From the NCBI RefSeq assembly GCF_021151785.1, contig NZ_JAGKWP010000023.1, positions 1 through 27,196 on the forward strand: a stretch of DNA of 27,196 nucleotides, written 5' to 3'. Below are positions 23,819 to 27,196 of the stretch, in pieces (the stretch's first letter is position 1; every line of letters starts with the position of its first letter). The notes beneath the pieces are model-generated. The model was not told the DNA's origin and made no database searches. It saw only the letters and a program-made list of their open reading frames with translations. A program made the position numbers and the translations under genes. The stretch comes from Flavobacterium sp. GTDB lineage: Bacteria > Bacteroidota > Bacteroidia > Flavobacteriales > Flavobacteriaceae.

Positions 23819-24664
23819 TTATTTCATTGAAATATTATCAATCAAGCGAATATCTTCAATAAAGACTGCAATAAATCCTCTGTATTCTTTGTTGTCTTCT
23901 TTTGTGATACAAGGAGATAGCGTTTCTTCATCAGCTATTTCAAAATATTCTAATTTAAAATTGGAATACTTAGAGAATTCATTTTCAACTAAAGTTATAG
24001 TTTCTTTTGAAGAATGGTTTTGAAAAAATATTTTGGCTTCATTTAAAATTTTGAAAATAATAGCGGCTTCCTCTCGTGCTTCTTTAGATAATCGTTCATT
24101 CCTAGAACTCATTGCTAATCCATTAGTTTCTCGATGAATAGGACAACCATTAATTATTACTGGAATGCCGTAGTTTTTTACAAGTTTTTTTACGATTTGT
24201 AATTGCTGAAAATCTTTTTCTCCAAAATATGCTTGATAGGGTTGAATAATAGTAAATAATTTAGTCAAAATTGTGCCTACGCCATCAAAATGTCCTGGTC
24301 TTTGTTTGCCTTCCATTTGGTTTTCTAATCCATCATAATGGTATGAATTAGAGATTGTATTTCCTTCGTAAATTTCTTCTATACTTGGACTGAAAATTAA
24401 GATATCTTTTGATAATTTTTTTACTAAATCAATGTCTTTTTCTAGGGTTCTTGGGTATTTTTCTAAATCTTCAGAATTATTAAATTGAGTAGGATTTACG
24501 AATATACTTAAAACGGTTAAGTCATTGTTTTTTAATGATTCACTGAGCAAAGATAAATGCCCTTGATGGAGTGCACCCATAGTAGGGACAAAGCCAATTT
24601 TTTTGCTCTTTGAAAGCGAATTAAGGTAAGTTTTTAATTCGGTTTTTTTTGTAAATATGCTCAT
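23819..24664 (-). CDS. panC: Pantothenate synthetase
   Basis: A 281-residue ATP-dependent ligase that joins pantoate and beta-alanine. Motifs are complete: PTMGALHQGH (27-36) for ATP, FVNPTQF (55-61), GEKDFQQ (148-154) and MSSRN (185-189). The start is set at 24664 (MSIFTKKTEL). The frame runs up to an ATG at 24715, but that would add 17 unusual residues and place the start upstream of the -7 box at 24692-24685. It is the first gene of a seven-gene cluster running to 17425. Pantoate itself must come from panB/panE elsewhere. Confidence 0.95.
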   Translation of the reverse strand: MSIFTKKTELKTYLNSLSKSKKIGFVPTMGALHQGHLSLLSESLKNNDLTVLSIFVNPTQFNNSEDLEKYPRTLEKDIDLVKKLSKDILIFSPSIEEIYEGNTISNSYHYDGLENQMEGKQRPGHFDGVGTILTKLFTIIQPYQAYFGEKDFQQLQIVKKLVKNYGIPVIINGCPIHRETNGLAMSSRNERLSKEAREEAAIIFKILNEAKIFFQNHSSKETITLVENEFSKYSNFKLEYFEIADEETLSPCITKEDNKEYRGFIAVFIEDIRLIDNISMK

Positions 24665-24684
24665 GTTGAAACAGAAATGAAATG

Positions 24685-24692
24685 CAAACTTA
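24685..24692 (-). promoter_or_regulatory. Putative -7 box of the panC cluster
   Basis: On the minus strand it reads TAAGTTTG, exactly TAnnTTTG, and ends 20 bases before the panC start at 24664. It supports that start and a single promoter for the whole cluster. The -33 region overlaps the -7 box region of the divergent promoter. Confidence 0.55.
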
Positions 24693-24724
24693 CTATTATT
24701 AGTGAATAAGTCCATATTTTTTTG

Positions 24725-24732
24725 TAATTTTG
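24725..24732 (+). promoter_or_regulatory. Putative -7 box of the glycogen-synthase-like gene
   Basis: TAATTTTG matches TAnnTTTG exactly, 36 bases before the ATG at 24769. A near -33 element, GTG at 24702-24704, stands 20 bases upstream. It is back to back with the panC promoter, so the two probably compete or are co-regulated. Confidence 0.55.
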
Positions 24733-24768
24733 CTCATCGAAAAATACAAATAATAATATTTTTTATTT

Positions 24769-25575
24769 ATGACTGACAAGAGGATATTGTATGTATCATC
24801 TGAAGTGGTGCCTTATTTGGCAGAAAACGAGGTGTCTTTACAATCTTATGAATTGCCTAAAATTATTAATGAAGTAGGAGGGCAAATACGAATTTTTATG
24901 CCGCGTTATGGTAATATAAATGAAAGAAGACATCAACTGCATGAAGTAATTAGATTATCGGGGATGAACCTTGTTGTGAACGACATGGATATGCCTCTAA
25001 TTATTAAGGTTGCTTCTATTCCAAAAGAAAGAATTCAAGTTTATTTTATTGATAATGATGATTATTTTAAAAGAAAAGCAACTTTTTCTGATGAAGAAGG
25101 TGTGTTGTATTCTGACAATGACGAGAGAGCTATTTTTTTTGCAAAAGGAGTTGTTGAAACAATAAAAAAACTGAATTGGGTTCCTGATGTAATTCATGTT
25201 CATGGTTGGTTAGCTTCTTTGTTACCTATTTACTTAAAAAATTATTATAAGAATGAAGGGATTTTTGGTGATACAAAGATTATTTCATCAATTTATAATC
25301 AGTCTTTTGAGGGGTTTTTGGATCTTGAATTAATAAATAAATTAGCTTTTGATAATTTGCCAATGGAAGCAATTGAGGTGTTTAAGGAGCCTTCATATGA
25401 AAACATGATGAAATCATTAATTGATCATTCCGACGCTATCATGATTCCTGTTTCAAGTTTATCAGAAGATTTAACAAATTATATACATACATCTAAAAAA
25501 CCTTTTTTACCTTTCACCCCGAAAGATAAATTGAAGGAGGCCTATTTAGATTTCATTAAAAAAGAGGTTTTGTAA
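24769..25575 (+). CDS. Glycogen/starch-synthase-like protein, N-terminal domain only
   Basis: A 268-residue protein equal to the first Rossmann domain (Glyco_transf_5, GT5) of glycogen synthase, without the second GT-B domain. Visible links are the N-terminal RILYVSSEVVPYL (5-17), IRIFMPRYGNINERR (40-54) and DVIHVHGWLASLLP (140-153), which matches the DIVHxHDW region of real synthases. The ADP-glucose-binding KxGGL segment is missing (AENEVSLQSYELP at 18-30). With half the active site and the key Lys absent, catalysis is unlikely. The length is natural: the gene ends in a double stop and the next gene follows. From memory, this short form next to panC is widespread in Bacteroidota. A sensing or scaffolding role is only a guess. 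Confidence 0.8.
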   Translation: MTDKRILYVSSEVVPYLAENEVSLQSYELPKIINEVGGQIRIFMPRYGNINERRHQLHEVIRLSGMNLVVNDMDMPLIIKVASIPKERIQVYFIDNDDYFKRKATFSDEEGVLYSDNDERAIFFAKGVVETIKKLNWVPDVIHVHGWLASLLPIYLKNYYKNEGIFGDTKIISSIYNQSFEGFLDLELINKLAFDNLPMEAIEVFKEPSYENMMKSLIDHSDAIMIPVSSLSEDLTNYIHTSKKPFLPFTPKDKLKEAYLDFIKKEVL

Positions 25576-25634
25576 TAATCTACATTTTGTTTTTGGGAAT
25601 ACTAAAAAAAAATGTTATAATTTTCGAATAAAAG

Positions 25635-27196
25635 ATGAAAAATTATTTCAAGTTAATTTTATTTGCTTTTTCACTAGTTGTAGTTTCTTGTGACAAGGAT
25701 TTTAATTCAGTTGGTTCAGATTTAGTTGGTGATGAGCATTTTAATTATGAAATTGATTCGCTTGCTGAAATAAAGGCATATACTAAAGCAACAGGAGAAG
25801 TGCAAACAAATAATTTGTCTGTAAATTCATTAGGGATTTATAAAAATGATGTTTTTGGTATAACTACAGCTAGTTTTGTGACTCAAGTAGGAATGACTGT
25901 TGGGAATCCAGATTATGGGACAAATGTTCAAATTAGAGATGTTTATTTGTATGTCCCTTTTTTCGTAAGTAATAAAGTCACAGATACTAATGGAGATTCT
26001 ACTTATGAATTGGATTCTATATTTAGTAATAATTATGATGTTGATGCAAATTTAGATCAATTATCTTCTAAGAAATTTAAACTGAGTGTTTTTGAGAATG
26101 GATACTTCCTTCAGAGTTCAGAACCAAATGGAGATGTTCAGAAGTATTATTCCGATATGGGGTCTCTAATTGATTCTAATAAAAAAGGGAGTGATAGTAA
26201 TGGAAATTCTGTAAATAATGGAAGCCGATTAAATGATGATACAGATGTTTCCCAAAATGATCAATTTTATTTTGATAAAAATGAAATAAAAATCTATAAG
26301 AAAAACACAGTAAATGGTAACTATGTTTATGTAGATGAAAGTGGTAATGAATTGCCAAATCAATCAGATGCAACTACATGGGTTGTAAAGGAGAGGCTGT
26401 CTCCAGGTATTTATTTAAAGCTAAATAAGAATTTCTTTTACAAGAAGTTTTTTGACGGTACTAATCCGGCTAATTTGAACTTAGCCAATATGGTTAATAA
26501 TAATAATTTTAGAAATTATTTTAGAGGTTTATATTTTAAAGTTGAAGCTATAGCAGGAGTAGAAGCAGCTATGGCAATGTTGAATTTCTCTAAAGCTAAA
26601 TTATCAATTGATTATTCATCTATCTCAACCGGTAGTACTTCGGTTACTGATAAAACAGCAACATTTAATTTGGGAATTAGTTCAGGAAATCAAACCATAT
26701 CTTTAGTAGATAATAATTTCAAACAATCTTATTTAGATAATGGAATATTTAATCCTGAGAATAACAGTTCCAATAGTAATTATGGAAAAAATGAGAGATT
26801 ATATTTGAAAGGAGGGGTAGGGTCGGTTGTTTATATAGATTTATTTGGTCCTGACACAAACGGTAATAATATTTCAGATCAATTGGAGTTGTATAAAAAT
26901 AAAAAATGGTTAATTAATGATGCGTATATTGAGTTTTACATAGACACTAACGTTATGAATCAACTCAATAAAAAAGAGGAACCTTTAAGGTTATATTTGT
27001 TTGATGCAACGAACCAAATCCCATTAATTGATTTTACGGCTGACGCAACAGTAAATACTAACTCTAAGTTTAATAAAAGTATTTTTGGAGGTACAATAGA
27101 TAGAGAAAACACTTCTCGAGGTGTTAAGTACAAAATAAGAATTACAAATTTAATTAATAATTTGTTTAATAGTACGAATGAAAATTATAATAAAAA
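25635..27196 (+). CDS. DUF4270 family lipoprotein (partial, runs off the window)
   Basis: The frame is open from ATG 25635 to the window edge (520 codons) with no stop. The N-terminus is a lipoprotein signal with LVVVSCDKD, Cys19 being lipidated, so the protein is anchored in the outer membrane. It starts with FNSVGSDLVGDE and continues as a beta-rich, Asn-rich protein (VYLYVPFFV, ARIEF-like strands such as DAYIEFYIDTNV), which fits the Bacteroidota DUF4270 family. Residues about 179-210 (SNKKGSDSNGNSVNNGSRLN) are a low-complexity linker. It follows the glycogen-synthase-like gene by 59 bases and is probably co-transcribed. In related genomes, by memory, glmS comes next. Function unknown. Confidence 0.75.
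   Translation, partial: MKNYFKLILFAFSLVVVSCDKDFNSVGSDLVGDEHFNYEIDSLAEIKAYTKATGEVQTNNLSVNSLGIYKNDVFGITTASFVTQVGMTVGNPDYGTNVQIRDVYLYVPFFVSNKVTDTNGDSTYELDSIFSNNYDVDANLDQLSSKKFKLSVFENGYFLQSSEPNGDVQKYYSDMGSLIDSNKKGSDSNGNSVNNGSRLNDDTDVSQNDQFYFDKNEIKIYKKNTVNGNYVYVDESGNELPNQSDATTWVVKERLSPGIYLKLNKNFFYKKFFDGTNPANLNLANMVNNNNFRNYFRGLYFKVEAIAGVEAAMAMLNFSKAKLSIDYSSISTGSTSVTDKTATFNLGISSGNQTISLVDNNFKQSYLDNGIFNPENNSSNSNYGKNERLYLKGGVGSVVYIDLFGPDTNGNNISDQLELYKNKKWLINDAYIEFYIDTNVMNQLNKKEEPLRLYLFDATNQIPLIDFTADATVNTNSKFNKSIFGGTIDRENTSRGVKYKIRITNLINNLFNSTNENYNK

Noticed and set aside
24665..24715. Longer start of panC at 24715
   Set aside because: The exact -7 box at 24692-24685 would then lie inside the gene, and known PanC proteins begin close to the internal Met.
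26176..26373. Minus-strand His/Tyr-rich open frame of 65 codons
   Set aside because: It is the antisense of the Asn- and Asp-rich linker and following part of the DUF4270 gene. Its composition is a by-product of AAT/GAT codons.

Overview
The window looks like chromosomal DNA of a Flavobacteriaceae bacterium, most likely Flavobacterium or a close relative. The evidence is the strong AT bias, Bacteroidota-type -7 boxes (TAnnTTTG) upstream of several genes, few purine-rich Shine-Dalgarno sites, and gene families typical of that group: an OlsF-type fused acyltransferase, a DUF4270 lipoprotein beside a half-length glycogen-synthase-like gene and panC, and a MuiA-family protein carrying a SusC-like plug insert. 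All 20 intact, complete genes end in TAA. I see no tRNA or rRNA, insertion sequence, prophage or CRISPR array, and no stretch over 300 bases lacks a gene.

Layout. 1-2719: tail of an unidentified upstream gene, an M48 zinc protease, and convergent to it an OlsF-like bifunctional aminolipid acyltransferase. 2886-5236: exonuclease III, an OmpA-type coiled-coil lipoprotein, and a small acidic protein resembling an XRE helix-turn-helix domain. 5302-14279 (minus strand): a heavy-metal efflux locus read as response regulator, histidine kinase, TolC-type channel, membrane-fusion lipoprotein, OprB-like porin, CzcA-type RND pump. Four TTTAA(G/A) repeats spaced exactly 11 bp lie between the kinase and the channel gene and are a good candidate binding site for the response regulator. 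14373-15410 (plus): Tas-like aldo/keto reductase. 15534-17351 (minus): MuiA/DUF4139 protein with the plug-like insert.

17425-24664 (minus) is one tightly packed cluster read as panC, panD, an LPG-synthase-TM-like membrane protein, an esterase-like protein with an altered nucleophile elbow, radA, a small zincin, and an AsmA-like/GT51 transglycosylase. Gaps are 0-39 bp, so one transcript is likely. The zincin gene is broken by an in-frame TGA. Reading through it restores 63 further codons, which end 3 bp before the transglycosylase start. A divergent promoter pair at 24685-24732 also drives the glycogen-synthase-like gene and the DUF4270 lipoprotein, which runs off the right edge.

The best leads are the interrupted zincin gene, the 11-bp operator array, the plug-like insert in the MuiA protein, the Ser-less esterase and the half glycogen synthase. 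I found no clearly new defence or mobile system. The only possible trace is the 46-codon tail at the left edge, which weakly resembles a Pycsar-type membrane effector.
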